Shown here one piece after another: positions 9,052-19,361 of a stretch of 64,000 nucleotides of DNA. Under the pieces are notes generated by a model that was not told the DNA's origin, made no database searches, and worked only from the letters and a program-made list of their open reading frames with translations. The stretch comes from Micromonospora sp. RHAY321 (GTDB lineage: Bacteria; Actinomycetota; Actinomycetes; Mycobacteriales; Micromonosporaceae). Position 1 is the first letter of the stretch, and each line of letters starts with the position of its first letter. Where the stretch lies: assembly GCF_023896955.1 (NCBI RefSeq), contig NZ_JAMHIW010000019.1, forward strand, positions 1-64,000. Direction: 5' to 3'. Made by a program: the position numbers and the translations under genes.

Positions 9052-9096
9052 CTGAGCCAAGAGGTATTGCGCGCTGAGCCAAAGTGGTGCCATGAT
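9052..9096 (+). promoter_or_regulatory. Probable promoter for leaderless HicB-like mRNA, with direct repeats
   Basis: TTGCGC (9067-9072) and CATGAT (9091-9096) are separated by 18 bp and lie just ahead of ATG 9103, leaving only 6 bases, so the mRNA is probably leaderless. CTGAGCCAA is repeated directly at 9052-9060 and 9074-9082, 22 bp apart (two helical turns). This suggests a dimeric ribbon-helix-helix protein binding its own promoter. Confidence 0.6.
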
Positions 9097-9102
9097 GGCG
9101 TC

Positions 9103-9627
9103 ATGGATCTGAGGCCGTACGTCGAGAACCTGCGTAACGAGTTCGCCGTGGCAGCGGAGGGCGTCGACCCGGACAGTCGGGCGCTGGCCCAGCGGCTCTT
9201 CACCCAACTGGAGGCGGCGACCCGCCTCATGCTGCTCGACGCGCTGTCCGACGCGGCCGGCGAGATCACCCGGGAGCTCGCGCCCGGGTCGGTGCACGTC
9301 CGGCTGCGGGGGCGCGAACCGGACTTCGTGGTGACGCCGGCCAGCCCGCCGACCGACGGGGGCGGCGAGGACGCCGGCCCGCCAGCGCCGCCGCCGCCGG
9401 TGCTCGCCCCCGGGGGCGACGAGGGTGGCACGTCGCGGATCAACCTCCGGCTCCCCGACCAGTTGAAGGCCAGCGTCGAGGAGGCTGCCGGACGGGCGGG
9501 GTTGTCGGTCAACGCCTGGCTCGTGCGGGCGGTCGCCGGCGCCATCGGGGCGGGCGAGCCGGATCGTCGCCCGGCGCGCCGGGTGGAGCCACGCTCCGGC
9601 CAGCACTTCACCGGCTGGGCGCGCTGA
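9103..9627 (+). CDS. HicB-like / ribbon-helix-helix regulator
   Basis: This 174-residue protein has a helical N-terminal half (1-75), a Pro/Gly-rich linker (80-108) and a C-terminal ribbon-helix-helix DNA-binding module (111-150) starting SRINLRLPDQLK and ending NAWLVRAVAGAI. Actinobacterial homologues are usually named toxin-antitoxin HicB family antitoxins, but there is no HicA toxin beside it. I chose ATG 9103 because there is no ribosome-binding site and a -10 box sits 6 bases upstream, which fits a leaderless start. It leads a run with DUF4097 and an ABC exporter and probably regulates them. Confidence 0.8.
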   Translation: MDLRPYVENLRNEFAVAAEGVDPDSRALAQRLFTQLEAATRLMLLDALSDAAGEITRELAPGSVHVRLRGREPDFVVTPASPPTDGGGEDAGPPAPPPPVLAPGGDEGGTSRINLRLPDQLKASVEEAAGRAGLSVNAWLVRAVAGAIGAGEPDRRPARRVEPRSGQHFTGWAR

Positions 9628-9699
9628 CCCCGTACTCCCTTTCCTTTCCCCACCGCTGACCTGCAGCGATGTGCGCTGCCCACCTTCCGGGAGACCGCC

Positions 9700-10542
9700 A
9701 TGCCTGTTTTCGATACGCCAGAGCCCATCTCCGTCCGGATCGAGCTGCCGGTGGGGGACGCCTGGATCAGCGCGACCGACCGTGCCGACACCGTCGTGGA
9801 GGTGCGGCCCCGTAACCCGTCGGACAAGGCCGACGTGAGCGCCGCGGAGCAGACCACCGTCGAGTACGCCGGCGGGCAACTGCTGATCAGGGCGCCGAAG
9901 AGTTGGCGTCGCTACGGCTTCGGCACCGGGCCGTCGGTCGATGTCCTGATCGAGCTGCCGACGGGATCCCGTGTGCGCGCCGAGTCGTCCTGGGCCGCGT
10001 TCCGCTGCGAGGGGCGGCTCGGCGAGTGCCACTTCAAGACCGGCGGCGCGATCCGGCTCGACCAGACCGGACCGTTGGACGTCGACAACAGCCACGGTGA
10101 GGTCGCCGTGGAACGCGTGGCCGGCCCCGCTCGGGTGAAGGCCTCCTCCGGCAAGGTGCGCCTCGGCGATGTCGACGGCACCACCGAGATCAAGAACTCC
10201 TCCGGCGACTGCTGGGTCGGCCGCAGCAGCGGCGACGTCCGGGTCAACTCCGCCTACGGCGACATCACCGTCGACGAGGCTCTCGCCTCGGTGACGGCAC
10301 GGACGGCGTACGGCAACGTCCGGCTGGGCGCGGTCGTGCGGGGGTCGATCGAGCTGCAGACGTCCTACGGGGCCGTCGAGGTCGGCGTACGCCGGGGGAC
10401 CGCCGCCTGGCTCGACGTCAGCTCCCGCTACGGCCGGGTGCACAACGCGCTCGAAACGACCGACGGCCCGGCGCAGACCGACGACACGGTCGAGGTCCGG
10501 GCCGGCACCTCCTACGGCGACATCACGATCCGCCGCGCGTGA
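9700..10542 (+). CDS. DUF4097 family beta-helix protein
   Basis: This 280-residue protein is rich in short repeated beta-strand units such as SSGKVRLGDVDGTTEIKNSS and AYGDITVDEALASVTARTAY, the repeat pattern of DUF4097 proteins. No signal peptide is seen. Function is unknown. It is found in actinobacteria between a HicB-like gene and an ABC exporter, as here, so a role tied to the exporter is likely but unproved. GGGAG precedes ATG 9700 by 6 bases. Confidence 0.82.
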   Translation: MPVFDTPEPISVRIELPVGDAWISATDRADTVVEVRPRNPSDKADVSAAEQTTVEYAGGQLLIRAPKSWRRYGFGTGPSVDVLIELPTGSRVRAESSWAAFRCEGRLGECHFKTGGAIRLDQTGPLDVDNSHGEVAVERVAGPARVKASSGKVRLGDVDGTTEIKNSSGDCWVGRSSGDVRVNSAYGDITVDEALASVTARTAYGNVRLGAVVRGSIELQTSYGAVEVGVRRGTAAWLDVSSRYGRVHNALETTDGPAQTDDTVEVRAGTSYGDITIRRA

Positions 10543-10586
10543 CGGACCGCGCGCGGCGACAACCCCGTACCCGAATCGAGGAGACC

Positions 10587-11543
10587 ATGGCCAGCCCTTC
10601 CCGACCCGCGATAGTCGCGACCGGCCTGCGCAAGTCGTACGGCGACAAGGTCGTGCTCGACGGCATCGATCTGGAGATCGCCGAAGGATCGATCTTCGCC
10701 CTGCTGGGCCCCAACGGCGCTGGCAAGACCACCACCGTGCAGATCCTGTCCACGCTGATCGGTGCCGACGGCGGCGAGGCCCGCGTCGGCGGCCACGACC
10801 TGACCCGGGAACCCGACGCGGTACGCGAGCTGATCGGCGTCACCGGCCAGTTCTCGGCCGTCGACAACCTGCTCACCGGCCGGGAGAACCTGAGCCTGAT
10901 GGCCGACCTGCGCCACCTCGGCAGGGCGGCCGGCCGGCGACGCGTCGTCGAACTGCTGGAGCAGTTCGACCTGGCGGAGGCGGCGGACAAGCCGGTGGCG
11001 ACGTACTCCGGGGGGATGCGCCGACGGCTCGACCTGGCGATGACCCTGGTCGGGGAGCCGCGTGTCATCTTCCTCGACGAGCCGACGACGGGCCTCGACC
11101 CGCGTAGCCGCCGCGCGATGTGGCAGATCATCCGCGACCTCGTCGCCGGTGGCGTCACCATCCTGCTGACCACCCAGTATCTGGAGGAGGCCGACCAGCT
11201 CGCCGACCGGGTCGCGTTCCTCGACCACGGCCGCCTGATCGCCGAGGGCAGCCCGCACGAGTTGAAGCGGCTCATCCCCGGTGGTCATGTCGTCCTGCAG
11301 TTCGCCGACCACGAAGGGCTCGACTCGGCCGCTCGGCTGCTCGTGGCGGCCACCCGCGACGACGCGGCGCTCACCCTGCAGATCCCGAGCGACGGCGGGG
11401 TCGGCTCGCTGCGGTCCCTGCTGGACCAGCTCGACCGCGCCTCGATCGGCGTCGCCGGTCTCACCGTGCACGGCCCCGACCTCGACGACGTCTTCCTCAC
11501 CCTTACCGGCCGACCCGACAACGAAAGGGCCATGGCGCGATGA
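10587..11543 (+). CDS. ABC exporter ATPase, DrrA/daunorubicin-resistance type
   Basis: This 318-residue ABC ATPase has Walker A GPNGAGKT (41-48), signature YSGGM (140-144) and Walker B VIFLDEP (160-166). A C-terminal extension after about residue 225 is typical of the DrrA subfamily that powers drug export. GAGGAG lies just before ATG 10587; an in-frame start 48 bases upstream is less likely. The stop overlaps the permease ATG at 11540 (ATGA), so the two are coupled. The substrate is unknown. Confidence 0.9.
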   Translation: MASPSRPAIVATGLRKSYGDKVVLDGIDLEIAEGSIFALLGPNGAGKTTTVQILSTLIGADGGEARVGGHDLTREPDAVRELIGVTGQFSAVDNLLTGRENLSLMADLRHLGRAAGRRRVVELLEQFDLAEAADKPVATYSGGMRRRLDLAMTLVGEPRVIFLDEPTTGLDPRSRRAMWQIIRDLVAGGVTILLTTQYLEEADQLADRVAFLDHGRLIAEGSPHELKRLIPGGHVVLQFADHEGLDSAARLLVAATRDDAALTLQIPSDGGVGSLRSLLDQLDRASIGVAGLTVHGPDLDDVFLTLTGRPDNERAMAR

Positions 11544-12328
11544 GCACCCTCACCCTCGCTGCCCGCGACTCGAGCACGATGCTGCGGCGCAACCTCCTGC
11601 ACATGCGGCGCTATCCGTCGATGACGCTCCTGCTCATCGGCATGCCGGTCATCTTCCTGCTGCTCTTCGTCTACGTCTTCGGTGGCACGCTCGGCGCCGG
11701 CCTCGGGCCGACCGGCGACCGGGCCCAGTACGCCAACTACGTCACCCCCGGCATCCTGCTCATCACCGTGGCCAGCGCGGCGCAGGGCACCGCCATCTCG
11801 GTTGCCATGGACATGACCGAGGGCATCATCGCCCGGTTCCGCACCATGGCGATCTTCCGGCCGTCGGTCCTCACCGGCCACGTGCTCGGCAGCCTGCTCC
11901 AGACGCTGCTCAGTCTCGCGGTCGTGACCGGTGTGGCACTGCTCGTCGGCTTCCGGCCGACCGCCAATCCGGTCGAGTGGCTCGCCGCGATCGGCGTCCT
12001 CGCCATGATCACCTTTGCGCTCACCTGGCTGTCGGTCGCTCTCGGGCTGGTCAGCAAGAGTGTCGAGACGGCCAGCAACCTGCCCATGCCGCTGGTGTTG
12101 CTGCCGTTCCTCGGCAGCGGGTTCGTCCCCACCGACTCGATGCCGACGGCGGTGCGGCTGTTCGCCGACTACCAGCCCTTCACGCCTGTGATGGAAACCC
12201 TCCGCGGTCTGCTGCTCGGCACCGGCATCGGCAGCAACGGATTCCTCGCGGTCGCCTGGTGCGCCGTCATCACCGTGCTCTGCTTCTTCTGGGCCAGGGC
12301 GCTGTACAACCGCAATCCCGCACGCTGA
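11540..12328 (+). CDS. ABC-2 type permease, DrrB-like
   Basis: This 262-residue membrane protein has six predicted hydrophobic segments and the ABC-2 permease layout. The N-terminus is RDSSTMLRRNLLHMRRYPSMT, followed by a first helix, and the C-terminal half contains PLVLLPFLGSGFVPTDSMP. It forms an exporter with the ATPase at 10587, whose stop it overlaps by 4 bp. A strong terminator follows 33 bases after the stop and ends the HicB-like/DUF4097/ABC transcription unit. Confidence 0.88.
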   Translation: MSTLTLAARDSSTMLRRNLLHMRRYPSMTLLLIGMPVIFLLLFVYVFGGTLGAGLGPTGDRAQYANYVTPGILLITVASAAQGTAISVAMDMTEGIIARFRTMAIFRPSVLTGHVLGSLLQTLLSLAVVTGVALLVGFRPTANPVEWLAAIGVLAMITFALTWLSVALGLVSKSVETASNLPMPLVLLPFLGSGFVPTDSMPTAVRLFADYQPFTPVMETLRGLLLGTGIGSNGFLAVAWCAVITVLCFFWARALYNRNPAR

Positions 12329-12361
12329 ACGCAGGCGCTCGCTGCGATCCACCGCGATGAC

Positions 12362-12395
12362 GACGACGGCCCGGCTGGTAAGCCGGGCCGTCGTC
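12362..12395 (+). terminator. Terminator of the HicB-like/ABC exporter unit
   Basis: A perfect 15-bp stem (GACGACGGCCCGGCT with its complement) is closed by the 4-base loop GGTA, 33 bases past the permease stop. Confidence 0.85.
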
Positions 12396-12479
12396 CGTTC
12401 CGTAGCTGTGCCCGTGGTCGGTCTGAGGATCGTTGTCGTACGGCCCTCGGGAGTGGCGGCGGCCTCGCGGGAATCGCGT

Positions 12480-12493
12480 TGTTATCGATAACA
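12480..12493. promoter_or_regulatory. LacI-type operator, perfect palindrome
   Basis: TGTTATCGATAACA is a perfect 14-bp palindrome, and the symmetry extends one base each side (12479-12494). It has the central CG and TGTTA/TAACA arms of the other sites in the window. It lies about 560 bp upstream of the araB promoter, so it may be an auxiliary site. Confidence 0.65.
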
Positions 12494-12862
12494 ATCGAAT
12501 CCTTCTCTGCTGTCCCGCGTTTTGTCTGGCAGCAGTGGCCGGTCGACCAGATCGACGCGGGATCGAATCCGGTGATCCCCGGTCACCGGACGGGACCCGG
12601 ATGGCCGCACCGGATGACGGCACGGGCGCCAGCCCTGGCAGACGGCTGGCACCGACTTCCGTCCCGGACAAGTGGGGCACTGACGGTCCGAAGCGACGGC
12701 GGACCGGCGTGGGTCGCCGAGCCGGCCCTGCGTCGCGGAAGCGCCGGCAGCCTGCGCTTTCGGATGGCCGCTGCAATTGACGGTCCTCCACGACTCACCC
12801 ATTCATGAGCCTGAGTGTCTGCCCGCGATGATCAGCCGAATATCCTGCGTGCCGGGTATGGA

Positions 12863-12876
12863 TGTTATCGCTGACA
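12863..12876. promoter_or_regulatory. LacI-type operator
   Basis: TGTTATCGCTGACA matches the perfect site at 12480 except at two positions, and its arms still pair in 5 of 7 positions. It lies about 175 bp upstream of the araB -35 box. Confidence 0.55.
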
Positions 12877-13035
12877 TTGCCTCTCGCTGGTGAATGGTCG
12901 TGATCGGACGGTCGCGCTGAACGGCCTGCCCGGGGTGGTCCGGATGTGGCACCGCGTTGTGCGCCTGTCGCACCTCGTCGACGCACCCGTCGGACGATCC
13001 AGGGCGCCGTTACGGAGCTGTTGCGATCAGATGTC

Positions 13036-13064
13036 TTGACGGGTTTAGATGTGAGCGTTAACAC
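13036..13064 (+). promoter_or_regulatory. araB operon promoter with overlapping operator
   Basis: TTGACG (13036-13041) and TAACAC (13059-13064) are separated by 17 bp, a good sigma-70-type promoter. The operator TGTGAGCGTTAACA (13050-13063) covers the -10 box, so a bound repressor would block polymerase. The same arrangement occurs before the GH127 gene and the chvE-type operon. Confidence 0.75.
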
Positions 13065-13067
13065 TGT

Positions 13068-13081
13068 CACCGTTAACGGTG
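13068..13081. promoter_or_regulatory. Second palindrome between araB promoter and start
   Basis: CACCGTTAACGGTG is a perfect 14-bp palindrome lying just after the -10 box and touching the ribosome-binding site GGAGGTG. It could be a second operator, or a hairpin at the mRNA 5' end. It shares only the central GTTAAC with the other operators. Confidence 0.5.
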
Positions 13082-13090
13082 GAGGTGAGC

Positions 13091-14761
13091 ATGAACCGTG
13101 TGGACGGAGCCGGCGAACGCTACGTCGTCGGCGTCGACTTCGGCACCCTGTCCGGCCGTGCCCTGGTGGTGCGGGTCAGTGATGGTGCCGAGATGGGGAC
13201 GGCGGTGCGCGAGTACCGCGACGGGGTCATCAGCACGGAGCTTCCGGAAGGTCGACCGCTGCCGCCGGACTGGGCTCTGCAGAATCCGGAGGACTACCGT
13301 GACGTGCTGCGGTACGCCGTCCGGGCGGCCGTGTCCGCCGCAGGGATCGACCCGGCGGCGGTAGTCGGCATCGGCATCGACTTCACCGCCTGCACGGTGC
13401 TGCCGACGTTCGCCGACGGCACCCCGCTGTGCGAGGCGCCCGAGCTGCGCGACCGTCCGCACTCCTGGGTCAAGTTGTGGAAGCACCACGCCGCCCAGCC
13501 GCACGCCGACCGGATCAACGCGCTGGCCCACGAGCGCGCGGAGCCGTGGATCGGCCGGTACGGCGGCAAGATCTCCGCCGAGTGGCAGTTCGCCAAGGGC
13601 CTGCAGATGCTGGAGGAGGATCCCGAGGTCTACCACCGGGCAGAGCGTTTCGTCGAAGCCGCGGACTGGATCGTCTGGCAGCTCAGCGGCACCGAGACCC
13701 GGAACGTCTGCACGGCCGGCTACAAGGGCATCCGGCAGGATGGCCAGTACCCGTCGGCGGAGTTCCTGACCGCGCTCAACCCGGACTTCGGCGACTTCGT
13801 GGCCAAACTGGACGGCCCGCTGCTGCCCCTCGGCGCCCGTGCCGGCACGCTCACCGCCCAGGCCGCGGCCTGGACCGGCCTGCCGGTGGGGATCGCGGTC
13901 GCCGCCGGCAACGTCGACGCACACGTCACGGCGGCCTCCGCGCAGGCCGTGCGGCCCGGTCGGCTCGTCGCGATCATGGGCACCTCCACCTGCCACGTGG
14001 TCAACGGCGCCCACCTCGCGGAGGTGGCCGGGATGTGCGGTGTCGTCGACGGCGGCATCAGCCCTGGCGCATGGGGTTACGAGGCCGGGCAGAGCGGGGT
14101 GGGTGACATCTTCGGCTGGTTCGTCGACCACGCGGCCCCCGCCGGCGTCGCCTCGCACGAACGCCTCACCGAGCTGGCCGCCAGCCAGCCGGTCGGCGCG
14201 CACGGCCTGATCGCGCTGGACTGGTGGAACGGCAATCGCTCACTGCTGGTCAATCACGACCTCAGCGGGCTCGTCGTCGGGATGACGCTGGCCACCCGAC
14301 CACAGGACATCTACCGGGCGCTGCTGGAGTCCACGGCGTACGGGACACGGATGATCATCGAGGCGTTCGTCGACGCCGGAGTGGCGGTGGACGACCTGGT
14401 GATCGCCGGTGGTCTGACCTCGAACGAGCTGTTGATGCAGATCTACGCCGACGTGACCAACCGTCCGCTGAACATCATCGGCTCCGCACAGGGCCCCGCG
14501 CTCGGGTCGGCCATCCACGCGGCGGTCGCCGCCGGTGAGTACCCCTCGATCCACGAAGCGTCGCAGGCGATGGGGCGGGTGCACGAGGCCGTCTACCGAC
14601 CGGACCCCGACCGGGCGCGCGCCTACGACGCCCTCTACGCCGAGTACCGCGCCCTGCACGACCACTTCGGGCGCGGGGGCAACGACGTCATGCTCCGCCT
14701 GCGAGCGATCCGCAACGCGGCGGTCGGGACCGCCGCGGCCCCACTGGAGGTGGTCGCGTGA
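13091..14761 (+). CDS. araB: L-ribulokinase AraB
   Basis: This 556-residue FGGY-family kinase phosphorylates L-ribulose to L-ribulose 5-phosphate with ATP. It shows the N-terminal phosphate motif VGVDFGTLSGRALV, the ribulokinase-type stretch LWKHHAAQPHADRIN, GYKGIRQDGQYPS, MGTSTCHVV and YEAGQSGVGDIFGW, and its length is right for AraB. ATG 13091 follows GGAGG by 5 bases; an in-frame GTG 12 bases upstream overlaps the palindrome and is less likely. The GTG of araD overlaps the araB stop. It is the first gene of the arabinose operon. Confidence 0.93.
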   Translation: MNRVDGAGERYVVGVDFGTLSGRALVVRVSDGAEMGTAVREYRDGVISTELPEGRPLPPDWALQNPEDYRDVLRYAVRAAVSAAGIDPAAVVGIGIDFTACTVLPTFADGTPLCEAPELRDRPHSWVKLWKHHAAQPHADRINALAHERAEPWIGRYGGKISAEWQFAKGLQMLEEDPEVYHRAERFVEAADWIVWQLSGTETRNVCTAGYKGIRQDGQYPSAEFLTALNPDFGDFVAKLDGPLLPLGARAGTLTAQAAAWTGLPVGIAVAAGNVDAHVTAASAQAVRPGRLVAIMGTSTCHVVNGAHLAEVAGMCGVVDGGISPGAWGYEAGQSGVGDIFGWFVDHAAPAGVASHERLTELAASQPVGAHGLIALDWWNGNRSLLVNHDLSGLVVGMTLATRPQDIYRALLESTAYGTRMIIEAFVDAGVAVDDLVIAGGLTSNELLMQIYADVTNRPLNIIGSAQGPALGSAIHAAVAAGEYPSIHEASQAMGRVHEAVYRPDPDRARAYDALYAEYRALHDHFGRGGNDVMLRLRAIRNAAVGTAAAPLEVVA

Positions 14762-15450
14762 ACGCCGAGCTGGACCGACAGATCGGTGAACTGCGGGAGA
14801 CGGTCGCCCGCCTGCACGCCGAGCTGACCCGGTACCGCCTGGTCGCCTGGACGGCCGGCAACGTCTCCGCGCGGGTCCCCGGCCGGGACCTCATGGTGAT
14901 CAAGCCGAGCGGCGTGGGCTACGACGAACTCACGGCGGACACCATGGTGGTGTGTGACCTCGACGGCGTCCTCGTCGACGGGGATCTCGCCCCGTCCAGC
15001 GACACCGCCGCCCACGCCTACGTCTACCGGGCCATGCCCGAGGTCGGTGGGGTCGTCCACACGCACAGCTCGTACGCCAGCGCCTGGGCCGCCCGTGGGG
15101 AGGCGATCCCCTGCCACCTCACGGCACAGGCCGACGAGTTCGGCGGGGAGATCCCCGTCGGCCCGTTCGCCCTGATCGGCGGCGACGACATCGGCAAGGG
15201 CATCGTCGCCACACTGGCCGGGCACCGCTCGCCGGCGGTGCTGATGCGCAACCACGGCGTGTTCACCATCGGCCGCGACGCCCGCGCGGCGGTCAAGGCG
15301 GCGGTCATGTGCGAGGACGTGGCGCGTACCGCACACCTGGCCCGCGCGGTCGGGCAGCCGGTGCCGATCGCGCAGGCCGACGTCGACGCGCTCTACCACC
15401 GCTACCAGAACGTCTACGGCCAACAACCAGTCTCACCGGCGGGGTCCTGA
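14758..15450 (+). CDS. araD: L-ribulose-5-phosphate 4-epimerase AraD
   Basis: This 230-residue class-II aldolase-fold enzyme converts L-ribulose 5-phosphate to D-xylulose 5-phosphate. The zinc ligands are visible: SSD (D82), HTH (H101 and H103) and RNHG (H166), matching the spacing of E. coli AraD. Tyr220 near the C-terminus fits the catalytic tyrosine. The GTG start overlaps the araB stop by 4 bp (GTGA), giving tight coupling. A 116-bp gap without an obvious promoter separates it from the transporter genes, so they are probably co-transcribed. Confidence 0.92.
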   Translation: MNAELDRQIGELRETVARLHAELTRYRLVAWTAGNVSARVPGRDLMVIKPSGVGYDELTADTMVVCDLDGVLVDGDLAPSSDTAAHAYVYRAMPEVGGVVHTHSSYASAWAARGEAIPCHLTAQADEFGGEIPVGPFALIGGDDIGKGIVATLAGHRSPAVLMRNHGVFTIGRDARAAVKAAVMCEDVARTAHLARAVGQPVPIAQADVDALYHRYQNVYGQQPVSPAGS

Positions 15451-15566
15451 CCGTCGAGATTCGCCGGTGCGCACCACCGAGGTACAGCACGCACCACCCG
15501 CGTACGCCGCTTTCCGAATCTCTGCGGTCGGCGCGGTCACCCACCACACCGAGCCAAGGAGATCCG

Positions 15567-16568
15567 ATGGGAAAGATGCGAACGCACTCCGCCCGGTGGC
15601 GTGCCGGCGCGGTCATCGCCAGTGCGCTGCTCGTCGGCAGCATGGCGGCCTGCGGCAACAGTGACACCGGCGGCGGATCCAGCGACGACGGCAAGCTCAC
15701 CCTGGGCTTCTCGCAGGTCGGCGCGGAGAGCGGTTGGCGTACCGCGAACACCACCTCGATCAAGGAGGCCGCCGCGGCGGCGGGGGTCGAGCTGAAGTTC
15801 GACGACGCGCAGCAGAAGCAGGAAAACCAGATCAAGGCGATCCGCAACTACATCCAGCAGAAGGTCGACGTGATCGCCTTCTCGCCGGTGGTGGAGTCCG
15901 GGTGGGACACCGTGCTCAAGGAGGCCAAGGACGCCGACATCCCGGTCATCCTGACCGACCGCTCGGTCGACTCGGCCGACAAGTCCCTGTACAAGACGTT
16001 CCTCGGCTCGGACTTCGTCAAGGAGGGCCGGCTCGCTGGTGAGTGGCTGGTCGAACAGAAGAAGACCGCCTCGGGCCCGGTGAACATCGTGGAGTTGCAG
16101 GGCAACACGGGCGCGGCGCCGGCGAACGACCGCAAGAAGGGCTTCGGCGAGGCGATTGCCGCCAACCCGAACCTCAAGATCATCGCTTCCCAGCCGGGCG
16201 ACTTCACGCGGGCCGGCGGCAAGGCCGTCATGGAGCAGTTCCTCAAGGCCAACCCGAAGATCGACGTGCTGTTCGCGCACAACGACGACATGGGTCTGGG
16301 CGCGCTCGAGGCGATCACCGCCGCTGGCAAGGTGCCCGGCAAGGACATCACCATCATCACCGTCGACGCCGTCAAGGACGGCATGCAGGCTCTCGCCGAC
16401 GGGAAGTTCAACTTCATCGCGGAGTGCAGCCCGCTGCTCGGCCCGCAGCTGATGGACCTGGCGAAGAAGGTCCACGCGGGCGAGGAGGTGCCTGCTCGGA
16501 TCGAGACCGAGGAGACCACCTTCACCCAGGAGCAGGCCAAGGAGGCGCTGCCCAACCGCAAGTACTGA
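15567..16568 (+). CDS. ytfQ: Sugar ABC transporter binding lipoprotein, YtfQ type
   Basis: This 333-residue lipoprotein has a signal peptide with lipobox MAAC (C29). The mature part begins LGFSQVGAESGWR, a hallmark of YtfQ, the galactofuranose-binding protein. It also shares QQKQENQIKAIRNYI, PVVESGWDTVLKEAKDADIPV, GDFTRAGGKAVMEQF and AHNDDMGLGALEAI. In this arabinose operon the ligand is probably the furanose form of L-arabinose, though galactofuranose is possible. ATG 15567 has AAGGAG in front; longer in-frame starts precede the signal peptide. A strong hairpin follows the gene. Confidence 0.9.
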   Translation: MGKMRTHSARWRAGAVIASALLVGSMAACGNSDTGGGSSDDGKLTLGFSQVGAESGWRTANTTSIKEAAAAAGVELKFDDAQQKQENQIKAIRNYIQQKVDVIAFSPVVESGWDTVLKEAKDADIPVILTDRSVDSADKSLYKTFLGSDFVKEGRLAGEWLVEQKKTASGPVNIVELQGNTGAAPANDRKKGFGEAIAANPNLKIIASQPGDFTRAGGKAVMEQFLKANPKIDVLFAHNDDMGLGALEAITAAGKVPGKDITIITVDAVKDGMQALADGKFNFIAECSPLLGPQLMDLAKKVHAGEEVPARIETEETTFTQEQAKEALPNRKY

Positions 16569-16662
16569 TCGACGCCGGGGGTCGCCGCGCTCGCGTGGCG
16601 GCCCCGCCGCGTCGCCCCCTACCCGCAACGGACCGGGCCTGGCCCGCGACCACCCGGAGCAG

Positions 16663-16699
16663 GCCCGCCCGATCGACCCGCAGGGACGACCGGGCGGGC
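16663..16699 (+). other. Intercistronic hairpin after the binding-protein gene
   Basis: A 13-bp stem with one mismatch (GCCCGCCCGATCG against CGACCGGGCGGGC) and an 11-base loop lies in the 184-bp gap between the binding protein and ATPase genes. Such hairpins often protect the upstream mRNA or partly terminate transcription, so more binding protein than ATPase is made. A similar one occurs at 27686. Confidence 0.55.
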
Positions 16700-16752
16700 G
16701 CACGGGAGCGTAGCGGCCTTCCGTGTCGACGACCCAGAAGAGGTCTGATGGG

Positions 16753-18290
<1,538 letters not shown>

Positions 18291-18294
<4 letters not shown>

Positions 18295-19361
18295 ACGCCA
18301 CCATGGGCCGCTACCGGGCGGTGACCGGCCACCGGCTGTTCTGGCCCGCCGCCGTGCTGGTCGTCATGCTCGCCGCGAACACGATCTACCGGCCCGGGTT
18401 CCTGTCGATCGAGCTCAAGGACGGGCATCTGTACGGCTCGCCGATCGACATCCTGCGGCTGAGCGCGCCGCTGATCCTCGTCGCACTGGGCATGACCCTG
18501 GTCATCTCGACCGGCGGCATCGACCTGTCCGTCGGCTCGGTGTGCGCGATCAGTGGCGCGATCGCCTGCATGTACATCAGCAAGCAGTCCGACCAGAACA
18601 GCCTTGCCGTGGTGCTGACCGCCCTCGCGATGGCGTTGGGGGTCGCGCTCGTGCTCGGCGCGTGGAACGGGGTGCTGGTGGCCGTGATCGGAATCCAACC
18701 GATCATCGCCACCCTGATCCTGATGGTGGCCGGCCGGGGTCTCGCCCAGCTGATCACCCAGGGTCAGATCATCACCATCAACTCCGAGCCGTTCCGGGCG
18801 ATCGGGCTGGGCCACCTGTTGACCCTGCCGCTGGCCATCTTCATCGCCCTCGCCGCGGCCCTGCTCGTCGCCGCGTTCACCCGGCGCACCGCGCTCGGGA
18901 TGATCGTCGAGTCGGTGGGCGGCAACGCCGAGGCGAGCCGGCTGGCCGGCATCCGCTCCGGCCGGGTCATCTTCCTCGCGTACGTGCTCAGCGCCGTCTG
19001 CGCCGCGGTCGCCGGATTCATGATGACGGCCAACGTCTCCAGTGCCGACGGCAACGCCGTCGGCCTCTGGGTGGAGCTGGACGCCATCCTCGCGGTCGTC
19101 ATCGGCGGTACGTCCCTCGCCGGCGGCCGGTTCTTCCTCAGCGGCACGATCATCGGCGCGCTGATCATCCAGACCCTGACCACCACGGTGTACGCCATGG
19201 ACATCTCACCGCAGACCTCGCTGCTGTTCAAGGCGGTCGTGGTCATCGCCGTCTGTCTCATCCAGGCGCCGGCCTTCCGGGCCCGGTTCGCCCGCCGCAG
19301 GCGTGGCGCTCCGAAGCCCAACACCATCGCCGACAAGCCGAAGGAGCAGGTGCCGGCATGA
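18291..19361 (+). CDS. ytfT: Sugar ABC transporter permease, YtfT type
   Basis: This 356-residue membrane protein of the RbsC/AraH family has the family motif [30 protein letters not shown] and DAILAVVIGGTSLAGG. The start ATG overlaps the ATPase stop (ATGA). Two different permease genes in a row is diagnostic of the YtfQRT-YjfF furanose importers, unlike ribose or xylose systems with one permease gene. The C-terminus is charged and cytoplasmic. Confidence 0.88.

Larger units (their letters stand above)
12396..13035. other. Long intergenic region upstream of araB
   Basis: No credible gene is visible on either strand; short open frames lack codon bias and ribosome-binding sites. The region holds two LacI-type operators (12480 and 12863). 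It also has an inverted repeat, CCGGTGA at 12569-12575 and TCACCGG at 12583-12589. It appears to be control DNA for the arabinose operon. Confidence 0.6.

Noticed and set aside
9103-9627. HicAB toxin-antitoxin pair
   Set aside because: No HicA-like small frame lies before or after the gene; the next genes are DUF4097 and an ABC exporter.
7684-10443. Long minus-strand open frame of about 900 codons
   Set aside because: It overlaps four plus-strand genes with clear families. The codon pattern is that of a shadow frame in GC-rich DNA.
12396-13035. Small genes in the long region before araB
   Set aside because: Open frames of about 100 codons occur on both strands but lack ribosome-binding sites, codon bias and recognisable motifs.
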